From Pseudomonas guariconensis (GTDB taxonomy: Bacteria; Pseudomonadota; Gammaproteobacteria; Pseudomonadales; Pseudomonadaceae), in assembly GCF_024127895.1 (NCBI RefSeq), contig NZ_JAMYBK010000003.1, positions 124,001 through 188,000 of the forward strand: a stretch of 64,000 nucleotides of DNA. The letters run 5' to 3'. How positions within the stretch are numbered: position 1 is the stretch's first letter; every line of letters starts with the position of its first letter. Shown piece after piece: positions 26,603 through 35,543 of this stretch. The notes below the pieces were generated by a model that did no database searches, was not told where the DNA came from, and saw only the letters and a list, made by a program, of their open reading frames with translations. Position numbers and translations under genes: made by a program.

Positions 26603-27955
26603 TCAGGAAAGGTTTCCACGGAAGTAGAGGGCACCGTCGAGCCCACCGTCGGTCAGGGCGAACGATTGACCGTTGGCCTGCCAGTCGAGCAGGTCGGTGA
26701 CGTTGACCGCATGGTTGCCGAGGGTGGATTGCACCGCGCCATTGATGTTCGACATGCCGACGTCGTTGACCTGGTCGCCGAAGCCGTTGACGGCGTCGGT
26801 GATGTCGGCGATCAGGCCGACCAGCGTCAGGCCCAGCCCCACCAGGATGATGTAGTCGTACCAGGGGATGTCCTGATCGTGGGTGGTCGTCGGGTTCGGG
26901 TCTTGCCGGAAGGTCATGCTGCCGCTTGCAACGTCCAGCGACAGTGGGTTGACCGTATGGGCACTCCAGCTGTAGGAGGCATCGGGGAGGTCGGCCAGGC
27001 CGAACAGGAAGGTCAGGGGGCCGCCGCCTGCGGAGGAGGTCTGCAATCCGTCCCCGGCATCGGAGGGCCATAGGGAGAAGCTGTTGGTGTTGATCGCGTC
27101 GCCACCAACCTGAACGGTGAAGGCGCCACTGTTGGAAATCAGCGAATGCTGGTTCGATTGGCTGACGGAAAAGGTCCCACCCGGGAAGGTGGCCTGGACA
27201 CCAGGCAATAGCGTGTTCTTGAAAAAGGCGCTCTGCGAGATGAGGGCCACGGCGTTGGCGCCCGGCACCAGGGCCGTCGAATCGAAGGCGGGTGTGGGTG
27301 GGAACGGTGAGTCGTCGAGCATGGACAGGAAGCAGAGTGCCTCGATGTTGCCCGAGGCGATGTAGTACTGCCACTTGTACGGGCGCAGCCAGGTCGTCGC
27401 GCCGGCAGGCACCGGGACGACGCCGGCGAATACATACTGCAGGTTGCCCCGGTTCTCGTAGAAGGCCGCCTGGATGATCTGCTTGAGCATACCGATGGCG
27501 GCACTGGTCAAGGTGCCGGAAGGGTCGGTGACCGTCAGTATCGCAACGTAGCCGGGATCGTTGGGCGTCGCGTCTTGGGTGGGCGAGAACACCAACTGGG
27601 TCAGTGACCCTTCACCGTCGAGTGCCTGCTGGTTGCCGGGGCCCATCCAGCCCAGCGTTATCTCCAGCAGCAGGGAGACACCGGCCATGTTCCATTCGCC
27701 GTTGACACCGGGGAGATTGGAGATGCTCAGGCTGCCATCCTTGATGGGCACGTTGAGCTTCATCAGGCTGTTCTGGCCGCCGTCGGCCATGCTCCATACA
27801 TCCAGGTGGACATCGAGCGTGGTGATGGCCCCGGTCATGGGGTCGTGGTCGGTGTAGGCGACGGGCATCGCGACGGATGCCAGGTTCCTGCGTAGGATGT
27901 CGTTGACTTTGTCCTGGCTCAACGCATAGGAATAATCATATTGATAGGTGTCCAT
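26603..27955 (-). CDS. Clostridium P-47/OrfX-like protein, first gene of operon (450 aa)
   Basis: The start is ATG 27955 (MDTYQYDYSYALSQDKVND), chosen because the family N-terminal motif begins there. AGGAG lies 16 bases upstream, which is rather far, and AGGG is closer. The second motif is degenerate (VWSMADGGQNSLMKLNVPI, about 49-67), and YVFAGVVPV replaces FSVVDL. A membrane-like helix lies at about 365-385 (YIILVGLGLTLVGLIADI). It is the most divergent of the three P-47-type proteins and heads the operon. It could also be called OrfX3-like; the exact OrfX class needs profile comparison. Confidence 0.72.
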   Translation of the reverse strand: MDTYQYDYSYALSQDKVNDILRRNLASVAMPVAYTDHDPMTGAITTLDVHLDVWSMADGGQNSLMKLNVPIKDGSLSISNLPGVNGEWNMAGVSLLLEITLGWMGPGNQQALDGEGSLTQLVFSPTQDATPNDPGYVAILTVTDPSGTLTSAAIGMLKQIIQAAFYENRGNLQYVFAGVVPVPAGATTWLRPYKWQYYIASGNIEALCFLSMLDDSPFPPTPAFDSTALVPGANAVALISQSAFFKNTLLPGVQATFPGGTFSVSQSNQHSLISNSGAFTVQVGGDAINTNSFSLWPSDAGDGLQTSSAGGGPLTFLFGLADLPDASYSWSAHTVNPLSLDVASGSMTFRQDPNPTTTHDQDIPWYDYIILVGLGLTLVGLIADITDAVNGFGDQVNDVGMSNINGAVQSTLGNHAVNVTDLLDWQANGQSFALTDGGLDGALYFRGNLS

Positions 27956-28434
27956 AAGAGCATCCCTGTCTCTCCTGTTCCTTGTTGTTTCGCCCACTCG
28001 CTGAATAACAACGAGTGGTATTTCAGGCTAGTCGCTTTCTTGTGCGGGTCAACGCGTTTCAATAATAAAAATGAAGCAGGCGAGGGCGGTATTGGGTTCG
28101 AGGCGGCAGGGTATGACGATCTTGCGAGGGCCTTGCAAGGCCTGGGCGCGATATGAGGGTTGGGCTTGACGCTTGTTAAAACAAGGCATTGAGCAGAGCA
28201 AGGGCATCGGAAGGAAACCCCGGAACTTGATATTTGATGAGGCCAAGTAAGATGTCCACTTATGAAGAATGTGAACATCAATGACATCATCTATTCGGAT
28301 ATAATTGGCTCGTCGTTTCAGGCCGATATATAAAACCTGAATCATCAGATGTCGATCAATTGATTTCTCTATGATGGCTTATGCAGCACACGCCCGGGCA
28401 CGACCGAGGGCACGGGGATGGTGTCCATCGCCGG
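27956..28434. promoter_or_regulatory. AT-rich upstream region of the P47 operon
   Basis: This 480-bp stretch has clearly lower GC than its surroundings and no supported gene. On the minus strand TTGACC (about 28050) is followed after 16 bases by TAGCCT, a weak candidate promoter for the P47 operon. The low GC together with the foreign gene content suggests horizontal acquisition. Confidence 0.35.
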
Positions 28435-28580
28435 CTATAGCGTACGAAGGATCGTCAAGGCTCGCAGGGTCGGTTCGTAGACCCTGCCGTTGCGTACCAT
28501 CCGCGGGTCGCCGAACAGCTCCCGCAGGCGCGCCAACGCAGCGCAGCCGGTTGCCCGAGATCGGAGAACCACGGAGAGGG
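28435..28580 (-). pseudogene. fragment of a LysR-type regulator (HTH region)
   Basis: The minus-strand frame ending at TAG 28435-28437 reads ALARLRELFGDPRMVRNGR followed by VYEPTLRA, which closely resembles the wing after the LysR helix-turn-helix (ALxRLRxLFxDPLxVRxGR). The preceding helix (DLGQPAA) is in a different frame. No effector domain follows, so this is a decayed fragment. Confidence 0.5.
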
Positions 28581-28705
28581 TGAATAAAGCTGCTTCGTCG
28601 TCCAGGACAAAGGGGCTGGCCAGCCTATTGCGGATAACGATAGCGAGCGCGTGCCATTCGAGGGAGTCTGCGAACCGACTTCAAACTGACGCAACACTCG
28701 GGAAA

Positions 28706-28733
28706 GCGGCGCTCCCCAGGGGGAAAGCGCCGC
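28706..28733 (-). terminator. terminator downstream of phnX
   Basis: GCGGCGCT (28706-28713) and AGCGCCGC (28726-28733) form an 8-bp perfect stem; on the minus strand it is followed by TTTCCC. It lies 27 bases beyond the phnX stop. Confidence 0.65.
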
Positions 28734-28759
28734 GTTTCAAGCCTTTTGGGGCGGGAAAA

Positions 28760-29587
28760 CTAGCAGCCTTGCGGCATCTCGCCCTGTGCCAGGCGGGCGT
28801 TGATGTCGGCGATCACCGCTGGAAGCTCGGCGATGGTGTCGATCAGGTAGTGCGGGCGTGAGCCTTCGAACATCTGGCCGATGCGCTGGCGCTCCTGCTC
28901 CAGCGTGTCCGTCGGCAGCGCCTTGTATTGCTCGTAGGTCAGGCCCAGGGCATTGCCTGAACACGTCAGCGCAACGGTCCACATGCCAGCACGGCGGCCT
29001 TCGAGGATGCCCGGCCAGGTGTCGTCGACCTTCACGCAGGCGGCGACGTCATCGATGCCAAGGGCAATCACATTGGCCAACGCCTGCGCGGGATGCGGAC
29101 GGCCGTTGGGGACTTCATCGGTGGCTACCACATGGTCGGCGACGTAGCCGTTGCGCTCGGCCAGGGCGACGACCTTCTCCATCACTACCGCCGGGTAGCC
29201 GGAGCAGGACCCAATCTTCAGGCCGCTCTTGCGCAGGGTGGCGATGGCCTCCAACGCACCGGGGATCAGGGCGGAGTGCTCGGCGATCTTCTCGATCTGC
29301 AGCGGCATGAAGCGCTCGTAGATGGCGGTGACGTCATCATCCGTGGGCAGGCGGCCGAAGGCGGCGCGGTAGCGCTCGCCAATGGCCGGAATGTCGCACA
29401 GGGTGCGGATGTGGTCCCATTTGCCCATGCCCATCGGGCCGCGTGCCTCTTCCAGGCTGACCTGCACGCCGAACTCGGCGAAGGCCTCGACGAAGATCTG
29501 GGTCGGCGCGAACGAGCCGAAATCGACCACGGTGCCGGCCCAGTCGAGAATGGCGGCTTGCAGTTGCTGGGGTTGCTGGTAGTGCAT
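28760..29587 (-). CDS. phnX: phosphonoacetaldehyde hydrolase (phosphonatase)
   Basis: 275 aa, the usual PhnX length. HAD motif [14 protein letters not shown] has its nucleophile Asp at about residue 15. The Schiff-base Lys of the cap domain is at about residue 56 ([12 protein letters not shown]), and a later motif is [13 protein letters not shown]. It cleaves phosphonoacetaldehyde to acetaldehyde and phosphate. No phnW transaminase is adjacent; the cluster instead has an Fe-dependent alcohol dehydrogenase, an MFS transporter and a LysR regulator on the same strand. The start is ATG 29587; the Shine-Dalgarno is modest. Confidence 0.95.
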   Translation of the reverse strand: MHYQQPQQLQAAILDWAGTVVDFGSFAPTQIFVEAFAEFGVQVSLEEARGPMGMGKWDHIRTLCDIPAIGERYRAAFGRLPTDDDVTAIYERFMPLQIEKIAEHSALIPGALEAIATLRKSGLKIGSCSGYPAVVMEKVVALAERNGYVADHVVATDEVPNGRPHPAQALANVIALGIDDVAACVKVDDTWPGILEGRRAGMWTVALTCSGNALGLTYEQYKALPTDTLEQERQRIGQMFEGSRPHYLIDTIAELPAVIADINARLAQGEMPQGC

Positions 29588-29667
29588 GGCAGTACTCCGA
29601 TGAAGGGAATTGCAGGGTGAGCGCAGCCTGCCCGACGATAGGGCAGGCTTGCAGGTTCTAGGGGACA

Positions 29668-30549
29668 TCAAGGGTCGCTGTCGGTCGCTGCGGCGGCGGC
29701 GTCGAACAGCTCGGCGATGATCGGCCGCTTGCGGCGGATGCCCAGGCAGCACAGGTAGTAGCTGATGTGGAACGGGTCCTCGGCAAAGGCGATGGAGCGG
29801 GTGCCCGGCCTGTCGGCGTATTCCACCGCCGAGACGAAGCCCACGCCGATACCGTGTACCACCGCGTGGACGATGGCCTCGCGGCTGTTCAACTGCATCG
29901 CGCAATCCAGTTCCACGCCGTGGCGCCGACAACCTTCCTCTACCAGTTGGCGGGTGCGCGAGGCCGGCTCGCGCAGGACCACGCGCTGCTGCGCGATCGC
30001 CTGCACGCTGACGCCCTGCTGCCGCGCCCAGGGATGGTCGTCGCGCACCACCGCGAGGATCGGGCAGGTGCGATACAGCTGCGTACTCAGGCGCTGGTCG
30101 AACTCCGAAAGGGCGAGGATCGCCACGTCGATGTCGAAGTTGTACAGCCGCTCCAAGGTGCCGGCCTCGCTGGTGAAGGAGGTTTCCAGCTCGATGTGCG
30201 GGTAACGCTGCATCAGCGAATAGGTCAGGCTCATGGCGATCGGTGGCGAGACCGCGCCGATGCGCAGCATGCCCTGCTTGCGCTGCTGAAAGCTCTGCAG
30301 CAGCTGCAAGGCTTCGTCCTCCTGGCCGAACAGGCCTTGGGTGATGGCGTAGAGTTGCTCCCCGGCAGGGCTCAACTCGATGAAGCGGCCGCGGCGATGG
30401 AACAGCTCTACCGAGAAGCGCTTTTCCAGGCCGCCGACCTGCTCGCTGATGGTCGGCTGGCCGATGCTCAGCAGCTCGGCCGCCTGGGTGAAGCTGCCGG
30501 TGCGGGCCACGGCATGAAAGGAGCGCAACCACTTGTGGTACTGGTACAT
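29668..30549 (-). CDS. LysR-family regulator of the phosphonate cluster
   Basis: 293 aa. The HTH is near residues 18-45 ([20 protein letters not shown]), followed by the standard LysR linker and a substrate-binding domain (about 90-290). It lies between the MFS gene and phnX on the same strand, 80 bases before phnX, so it probably senses a phosphonate or its catabolite and controls this cluster. LysR genes embedded within their target operon are less common than divergent ones. Confidence 0.88.
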   Translation of the reverse strand: MYQYHKWLRSFHAVARTGSFTQAAELLSIGQPTISEQVGGLEKRFSVELFHRRGRFIELSPAGEQLYAITQGLFGQEDEALQLLQSFQQRKQGMLRIGAVSPPIAMSLTYSLMQRYPHIELETSFTSEAGTLERLYNFDIDVAILALSEFDQRLSTQLYRTCPILAVVRDDHPWARQQGVSVQAIAQQRVVLREPASRTRQLVEEGCRRHGVELDCAMQLNSREAIVHAVVHGIGVGFVSAVEYADRPGTRSIAFAEDPFHISYYLCCLGIRRKRPIIAELFDAAAAATDSDP

Positions 30550-30613
30550 GGAGCCTCTCGAACCAGGGGGCGTTGATCAATGGCGTGCCGGCAGCCAGCC
30601 GCATGGCTGTGCC

Positions 30614-31909
30614 TCAGCGCCGCACGAACAGGGCGACCAGGGCGCTGCACACGCAGGCCGTGGTGACCACGACGAAGATCAGTGAAGTATTGCCGGTCGT
30701 GTCCAACATGCGACCGATCAGGGGTTCGGCCAGGCCCGCGAAAAGATAGGACGAGAAGTTCATGATCCCGGTGGCGGTACCGGCACGGCGCGCGCCAACC
30801 AAGTCCGGGCACAGCGCCCAGAAACTGGAAGCCGGGCCATAGACGAAGAAGCCACAGAGGAACAGGGCGAGCAGGCCGATACTGCTGTGGGCCGGCAGGC
30901 TCCACATCCACAGGCTGGTCAGTGCGCCGAGGACCATGTAGAGCACGATCGCGTGGTAGCGTTTGCTGCCGAACAGACGGTCCGATACCCAACCGTTGCT
31001 CAGCGCGCCGACGGCCATGCCGACGGGCAGGGCGATGGTGATCCACTTCGGGTCGATGAAGCTCTGGCCTTTCTGCCAGTCGGCGCCGAGGAAATGCACC
31101 GGCACCCAGACGATCAGCCCATAGCGCGCGGCGTTCTGGAAACCCAGGGACAGCGCGGCCACCAGCAGGCGCGGGTTCTTCAACACCGCCAGGTAGCGTT
31201 GCAGCGAGGACTCCTCCTGACCATCAGCGGCCTCGCTGGCACGATCCTCGGCATTCGCCACGCCGGTGTCGGCCAGCGGCTCGAAGCCCATGTCCTGCGG
31301 ACGCTCCCGTGCCACCAGGTAGAACACGATGCCGCCAGCGAGCATCAGCAGCACGGGCAGGCGGAAGATCCAGCGCCATTCCAGGTGCAGTACATCGATC
31401 ACGACGACCGAGGTGACGTACGACAATACCGAGGCACAGCCCGCGGCGAACACGTAGAAGCCATAGACCTTGCCACGCTCGGCGCTGCCCCACCAGTTCG
31501 ACAGCAAGCGGCTGCCTGGCGCCCAGCCCAGGGCCTGGAAGTAGCCATTGACGCCCCAGGGCAAGATCAGGCTGGCGAAACCGCTGGCAAAACTGGTGAC
31601 CCAGTTGGCGCCGCAGGACAGCACTGCGCCCAGGCTCATGATGCGTCGGCCGCCGAACTTGTCGGCAAGGTTGCCGTTGATGGCCTGGCCGATGGCGTAC
31701 ATCCAAAGCATGGCGCTCGACACCCAGCCGAGGGTTTCCTTGCTCAGGCCGAACTCGGCCTGGATGCCCGGGATGGCGAAGCCGAAGGTCTGGCGGCCGG
31801 TATAGAAAAACAGGTAGCAGAACATCGCGGCGAGCAGCATGCGCCACTGCGCCGCCCGGAAGGGAGACGTGGAGGAGTCGAGGCCAGGCAGGGTTTGTGC
31901 GCGGTTCAT
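30614..31909 (-). CDS. MFS transporter, organophosphate:phosphate antiporter (OPA) type
   Basis: 431 aa from ATG 31909 with AAGGAAA upstream. It has twelve predicted membrane helices, with the GlpT/UhpT-like N-terminus (MFCYLFFYTGRQTFGFAIPG) and the loop NGNLADKFGGRR. OPA carriers transport phosphorylated or phosphonate anions. The neighbours suggest uptake of a small phosphonate such as 2-hydroxyethylphosphonate or 2-aminoethylphosphonate; specificity is inferred. Confidence 0.88.
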   Translation of the reverse strand: MNRAQTLPGLDSSTSPFRAAQWRMLLAAMFCYLFFYTGRQTFGFAIPGIQAEFGLSKETLGWVSSAMLWMYAIGQAINGNLADKFGGRRIMSLGAVLSCGANWVTSFASGFASLILPWGVNGYFQALGWAPGSRLLSNWWGSAERGKVYGFYVFAAGCASVLSYVTSVVVIDVLHLEWRWIFRLPVLLMLAGGIVFYLVARERPQDMGFEPLADTGVANAEDRASEAADGQEESSLQRYLAVLKNPRLLVAALSLGFQNAARYGLIVWVPVHFLGADWQKGQSFIDPKWITIALPVGMAVGALSNGWVSDRLFGSKRYHAIVLYMVLGALTSLWMWSLPAHSSIGLLALFLCGFFVYGPASSFWALCPDLVGARRAGTATGIMNFSSYLFAGLAEPLIGRMLDTTGNTSLIFVVVTTACVCSALVALFVRR

Positions 31910-32020
31910 GGCAATTTTCCTTCTTGTTCGCTCGCGCCGGCGCAAGGCTCGGCGTGTCGGCACTCTTGTTCGGTGCAACAGGAAAAGGCGGCCGCCTGGG
32001 CCACCCGGTCAAGGACAGCT

Positions 32021-33109
32021 TCAGGCGGCTTGCGAGCCGATGAAATTACGGCCTCGCGCACCCTGCATGGCAACGTCGATCATCGCCTCGGCTTCGGCGG
32101 CAGTCACCCCGTAGTCGCCGAATTCGGTCTTGACGCCCAGGCGATGGAGGAATTCACGCAGGCGCTTCTGTGCGCTATCCAGATCGCTGCCGAAGACACG
32201 TTGCAGGGTGCGGTCGCGGTCAGCGTCGTGGCCCCAGGCCAGGCCCAGCACCAGTGGCAGGGTGAAGGAGCAGGCGATGCCGTGGGGTAGCCCGTGGCGC
32301 AGGGTCATCTCGTAGGAGATGGAGTGGGCCAGGGCGGTCTTGGTGTTGGAAAAGGCCATGCCGGCCTTCAGCGCCGCCAGCGCCATGCGCGAGCGCAGTT
32401 CGCGGTTGCCCAGGTCTTGCTGCAGGCGCGGCAGGCAGTCGAGGATGTCCTCGATGGCAGAGACGGCGAAGGTGTCGGAGATCGGGTTGGCATTGTGGTT
32501 CCAGATCGATTCCAGTGCGTGGGACAGTGCGTCCAGCCCGGTAGAGGTGGTCACACCGACGGGCACGCTGAGCATCAGGTCTGGGTCGATCAGCGCCACC
32601 TGCGGCCAGGTGCAGTCCAGGTGCAGCGAATACTTCTTTTGCCGCTGCGCGTCCCAGAGGGTGGCCCAGGGCGTCACTTCGCTGCCGGTACCGGCGGTCG
32701 TCGGCGCGGCGATCAGCGTCTTGTGCCGGGCCGGGACGAAGGGTTTGCCGGTGGCCAGCAGGTCGAGCAGCTCATCGAAGTGCCCGGACGCGGTGCCGAC
32801 GATCAGTGCCTTGGCGGTATCGATGGCACTGCCACCGCCGAGGGCGAAGACGGTGGTGCAGTCCTCCGCCTCGAGCCAGAAGCGCTCGTGCACGTCGCGC
32901 AGCCAGGCCACGTCGGGGTTGGGCTGCACGTCATCGATCACGTAGACGAGGCGTTCGCCGAGCTGGGCGCGCACGCGGTCGATCAGCCCCAACTGCGCCG
33001 CTTCAGGGAAGGTCACCAGGGCGACCTTGCCTTCGCAGAGATCGGCGATGCGGTCCAGGCTGCCGCCACCGAAAACGGTGGCGACCGGGTTGTGGAAGTG
33101 AGCAGGCAT
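32021..33109 (-). CDS. phosphonate-associated iron-dependent alcohol dehydrogenase
   Basis: 362 aa from ATG 33109 with AGGAA upstream. Group III Fe-ADH features are visible: nucleotide-binding FALGGGSAIDTAKAL (about 93-107), TTAGTGSEVTPWA (about 144), and metal ligands in DALSHALESIWN and the AHSISYEMTLRHGLPHG region. It matches the phosphonate-metabolism Fe-ADH subfamily that interconverts phosphonoacetaldehyde and 2-hydroxyethylphosphonate. With PhnX beside it, the likely direction here is oxidation feeding PhnX, though that is inference. Confidence 0.88.
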   Translation of the reverse strand: MPAHFHNPVATVFGGGSLDRIADLCEGKVALVTFPEAAQLGLIDRVRAQLGERLVYVIDDVQPNPDVAWLRDVHERFWLEAEDCTTVFALGGGSAIDTAKALIVGTASGHFDELLDLLATGKPFVPARHKTLIAAPTTAGTGSEVTPWATLWDAQRQKKYSLHLDCTWPQVALIDPDLMLSVPVGVTTSTGLDALSHALESIWNHNANPISDTFAVSAIEDILDCLPRLQQDLGNRELRSRMALAALKAGMAFSNTKTALAHSISYEMTLRHGLPHGIACSFTLPLVLGLAWGHDADRDRTLQRVFGSDLDSAQKRLREFLHRLGVKTEFGDYGVTAAEAEAMIDVAMQGARGRNFIGSQAA

Positions 33110-33376
33110 GGGCGGTTCCTTGTTGTTGTGTGTTCGTGTGGCCATGCTCAGGTCATCGTCGTTTTCGTTCCAATCGATTGATCGCAGGTAGGTATTGGCT
33201 AGACCGATAACAGCCGGGAGGGCATCGTGACGGTCTGCAGGCGTGCAGGTAGCACCTCCATGTGGGTAAGGCTTGTCCTGCGGGGTGAGGGCGGGGGTAT
33301 CCTGTGGCCCCGTCGCAGTCACGAGACCGTCATGTCGTGCGTAGTAGGAGGCGGGGCGCGGGGGATCGATGGACGC
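33110..33376. promoter_or_regulatory. intergenic region upstream of the phosphonate cluster
   Basis: It contains the palindrome CAATCGATTG (33171-33180), a possible operator about 60 bases upstream of the Fe-ADH start. No gene is supported here. Confidence 0.3.
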
Positions 33377-34249
33377 TTATTCCAGCGCATCCCTTATCTG
33401 CAATGAGCGGCTCAGCCAGTCGCAAAAGCTTTTGCTCAGCGGGTCCGCCTCGCTGTCACGGTGCACCAGGCAGGCCCACTTGGGCCCTCGCACGCGCTGG
33501 TCATCGAGCGGTACCAGTAGCCCACGTTCGCGCGCTGGGGCTGCTAGAAGCTGGCTGACGAGGGCGATCCCCAGCCCCTGAGCCGCCGCATCCAGCAGCA
33601 GGCCCGGGTCAGAGAAGTTCAGGCCCTGGCTGTGCTGACCGACGTCGCGACCGCCCTGTACTTGCCAGTGGCTCCAATCCATCTCGCGTTCGCCATGCAA
33701 GGTGGTGCGTCGATCCACCGGGGTGTCCAGCAGGTCAGGGTGACAGGCCGGATACAGGCGGTCTTCGAGCAGTACACGAAAACTGCATTCGGCCTGGGCG
33801 CTGAGGTCATCGCGCACCGCGATGTCGATGGTCTGAGTGGCCATGTCCGGCGTTTCGTCGGTGGTCAGTAGCCAGAGATCGACCTGGGGATGCTGCCGGT
33901 GGAAGTCAGCCAGGTGCGGTACCAGCCAATGGCGGGCAAAGGCCGGTGTGGTGTTGACCACCAGTTGGTTCGGTTTGCGGTACTGGTCCAGGCGACGGAT
34001 GCCTACCGCCAGTTGCTGCAACAGCGACTGGGTGGTGCTGAGCAGGTCGAAACCCGCATCGGTCAGGGCCACCCTGCGGCCGTTGCGCAAGAACAGGGGC
34101 TGTTCGAGAAAGCCTTCCAGGCTGCGGATCTGCTGGCTGATGGCCGATTGCGTGAGGTGGAGTTCTTCCGCGGCCTTGTGGAAGCTGCCCAGACGGGCAG
34201 CGGCTTCGAAGCCACGCAGGGCGTTCAGTGGAGGCCAGTGTTTGAGCAT
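33377..34249 (-). CDS. LysR-family regulator divergent from the agmatine operon
   Basis: 290 aa, GcvA-like: MLKHWPPLNALRGFEAAARL, HTH SFHKAAEELHLTQSAISQQI (about 22-41), then the effector domain. It is transcribed divergently from agu2A across a 132-bp region, the classical position for the operon's regulator. The ligand could be agmatine or a related polyamine; this is inferred from context. Confidence 0.88.
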   Translation of the reverse strand: MLKHWPPLNALRGFEAAARLGSFHKAAEELHLTQSAISQQIRSLEGFLEQPLFLRNGRRVALTDAGFDLLSTTQSLLQQLAVGIRRLDQYRKPNQLVVNTTPAFARHWLVPHLADFHRQHPQVDLWLLTTDETPDMATQTIDIAVRDDLSAQAECSFRVLLEDRLYPACHPDLLDTPVDRRTTLHGEREMDWSHWQVQGGRDVGQHSQGLNFSDPGLLLDAAAQGLGIALVSQLLAAPARERGLLVPLDDQRVRGPKWACLVHRDSEADPLSKSFCDWLSRSLQIRDALE

Positions 34250-34381
34250 GCCTGATAAGCTCTCCTAATCAAAATTGCGCAAAATCTATCGTTTGTTTCC
34301 GCGTTTTTACAGACCTAGCATACAAATCATTACCGCAGTCGCAATTCCCACCAAAAGAAAAACTTAACTGAAGGCGCTTGT

Positions 34382-35440
34382 ATGCAATTCAACGATTCGC
34401 AGAACGGTTGGCTCATGCCCGCCGAATGGGTACCCCATGTCGCTACCTGGATGGCATTTCCCCATAACCAGGCCCTGTGGGAAGCCAGCTGGGGCGTGAC
34501 GCTGGCCCAGGTGCAGGTTGACTTCGCCCGGGTGGCCAACGCCATCGCTCGCTTCGAGCCGGTGAAGATGGTGGTCGATCCCACTGCGGTAGCTCGCGCC
34601 CGCGAGCTGTGCGGGCCGAACATCGAACTGATCGAGCTGGCGATCGACGACAGTTGGTGCCGCGACTCCGGCCCGAGCTTCGTCTGTCATCCGCAACTCG
34701 GCACTGCCGGCGTCAACTGGCGCTTCAACGCCTGGGGCGGCAAGTCGGCGCATGGCCTGGACGAGACCTTGGCGCAGCGCATTCTCAACACGCTGGGCCT
34801 GGAATGCTTCGATACACCGCTCACCAACGAGGGTGGCGCCATCCATGTGGATGGCCAGGGCACCCTGATCACCACCGAGTCGGTGCTGCTCAACCCCAAT
34901 CGCAACCCCGGCATGAGCAAAGCCGAGATGGAAGAGATATTCAGCCGCCTGCTCGGCGTGAAGAAGACCATCTGGCTGCCGGGCGATCCTGACTACGTCA
35001 CCGGCGACATGACCGATGGCCATGTCGATGGCGTGTGCGCCTTTGCCCGTCCCGGTGCTCTGTTGGTGGATGCCACCCGAGATCAGGGCTCGGTGTACGC
35101 CGAAGTGGTGCGCGAAAACCGCCGGGCCCTGGAGCTGGCCACCGATGCCCGGGGCCGCCGCTTCGAGATGCTCGAGCTGTTCGAGGCCAGCGAGGCGGTA
35201 GACACCGAGGCCGAGGTGTTCTGCGCCTCCTACACCAACTTCTACATCTGCAATGGCGCCATCATCATGCCGGCCTATGGCATTGCTGCCGACGACGAGG
35301 CGGCTGCCACGCTGCGCATGGCCTTCCCTGGCCGCGAAGTGGTGCCGGTACGGATCAACGAGCTGGCCCATGGCGGCGGTGGCGTGCACTGCATTACTCA
35401 ACAGCAACCGGCCTGGCCGCTGAAAGGGGTAGGGCAATGA
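34382..35440 (+). CDS. aguA: agmatine deiminase (Agu2A-like)
   Basis: 352 aa of the peptidyl-arginine-deiminase/agmatine deiminase family. N-terminal MPAEWVPHVATWMAFP, substrate-binding DDSWCRDSGPSF (about 87-98), NEGGAIHVDG (His near 158) and the catalytic Cys in GGGGVHC (about 340) are present. It converts agmatine to N-carbamoylputrescine plus ammonia. It overlaps the truncated agu2B start by four bases. The order with the following genes matches the agu2ABCA' operon described in P. aeruginosa PA14, recalled from the literature. Confidence 0.92.
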   Translation: MQFNDSQNGWLMPAEWVPHVATWMAFPHNQALWEASWGVTLAQVQVDFARVANAIARFEPVKMVVDPTAVARARELCGPNIELIELAIDDSWCRDSGPSFVCHPQLGTAGVNWRFNAWGGKSAHGLDETLAQRILNTLGLECFDTPLTNEGGAIHVDGQGTLITTESVLLNPNRNPGMSKAEMEEIFSRLLGVKKTIWLPGDPDYVTGDMTDGHVDGVCAFARPGALLVDATRDQGSVYAEVVRENRRALELATDARGRRFEMLELFEASEAVDTEAEVFCASYTNFYICNGAIIMPAYGIAADDEAAATLRMAFPGREVVPVRINELAHGGGGVHCITQQQPAWPLKGVGQ

Positions 35441-35541
35441 GCAAGCTGACCGTCGCTACGACCCAGTTCGCGTGCGGCTGGGACCTCAAGCAGAATCTCG
35501 ACCAGGCCGAGCAATTGCACTGGCAAACGCCTGGAGTCTGA
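35437..35541 (+). pseudogene. aguB: truncated N-carbamoylputrescine amidohydrolase (agu2B remnant)
   Basis: ATG at 35437 overlaps the aguA stop (ATGA). The first 24 residues, MSKLTVATTQFACGWDLKQN and onward, match the start of AguB/nitrilase-family amidohydrolases, whose normal length is about 290 aa. The frame then reads LHWQTPGV and stops at 35541, three bases before the next gene starts. The Glu-Lys-Cys catalytic triad is absent. The 5' stub and the intact downstream gene indicate an internal deletion of roughly 0.8 kb. Confidence 0.85.
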
Positions 35542-35543
35542 AA

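Noticed and set aside
22535..27955. Calling the P47 operon a neurotoxin locus
   Set aside because: No metalloprotease HExxH neurotoxin or NTNH-like gene is present in the window. Only the accessory-type proteins are supported.
28371..28760. tRNA or complete gene between the P47 and phnX loci
   Set aside because: No cloverleaf or CCA end is recognised; only a LysR fragment and a terminator can be supported.
35437..35541. Programmed frameshift producing full-length AguB
   Set aside because: No amidohydrolase sequence exists in any frame downstream; the binding-protein gene starts three bases after the stop.
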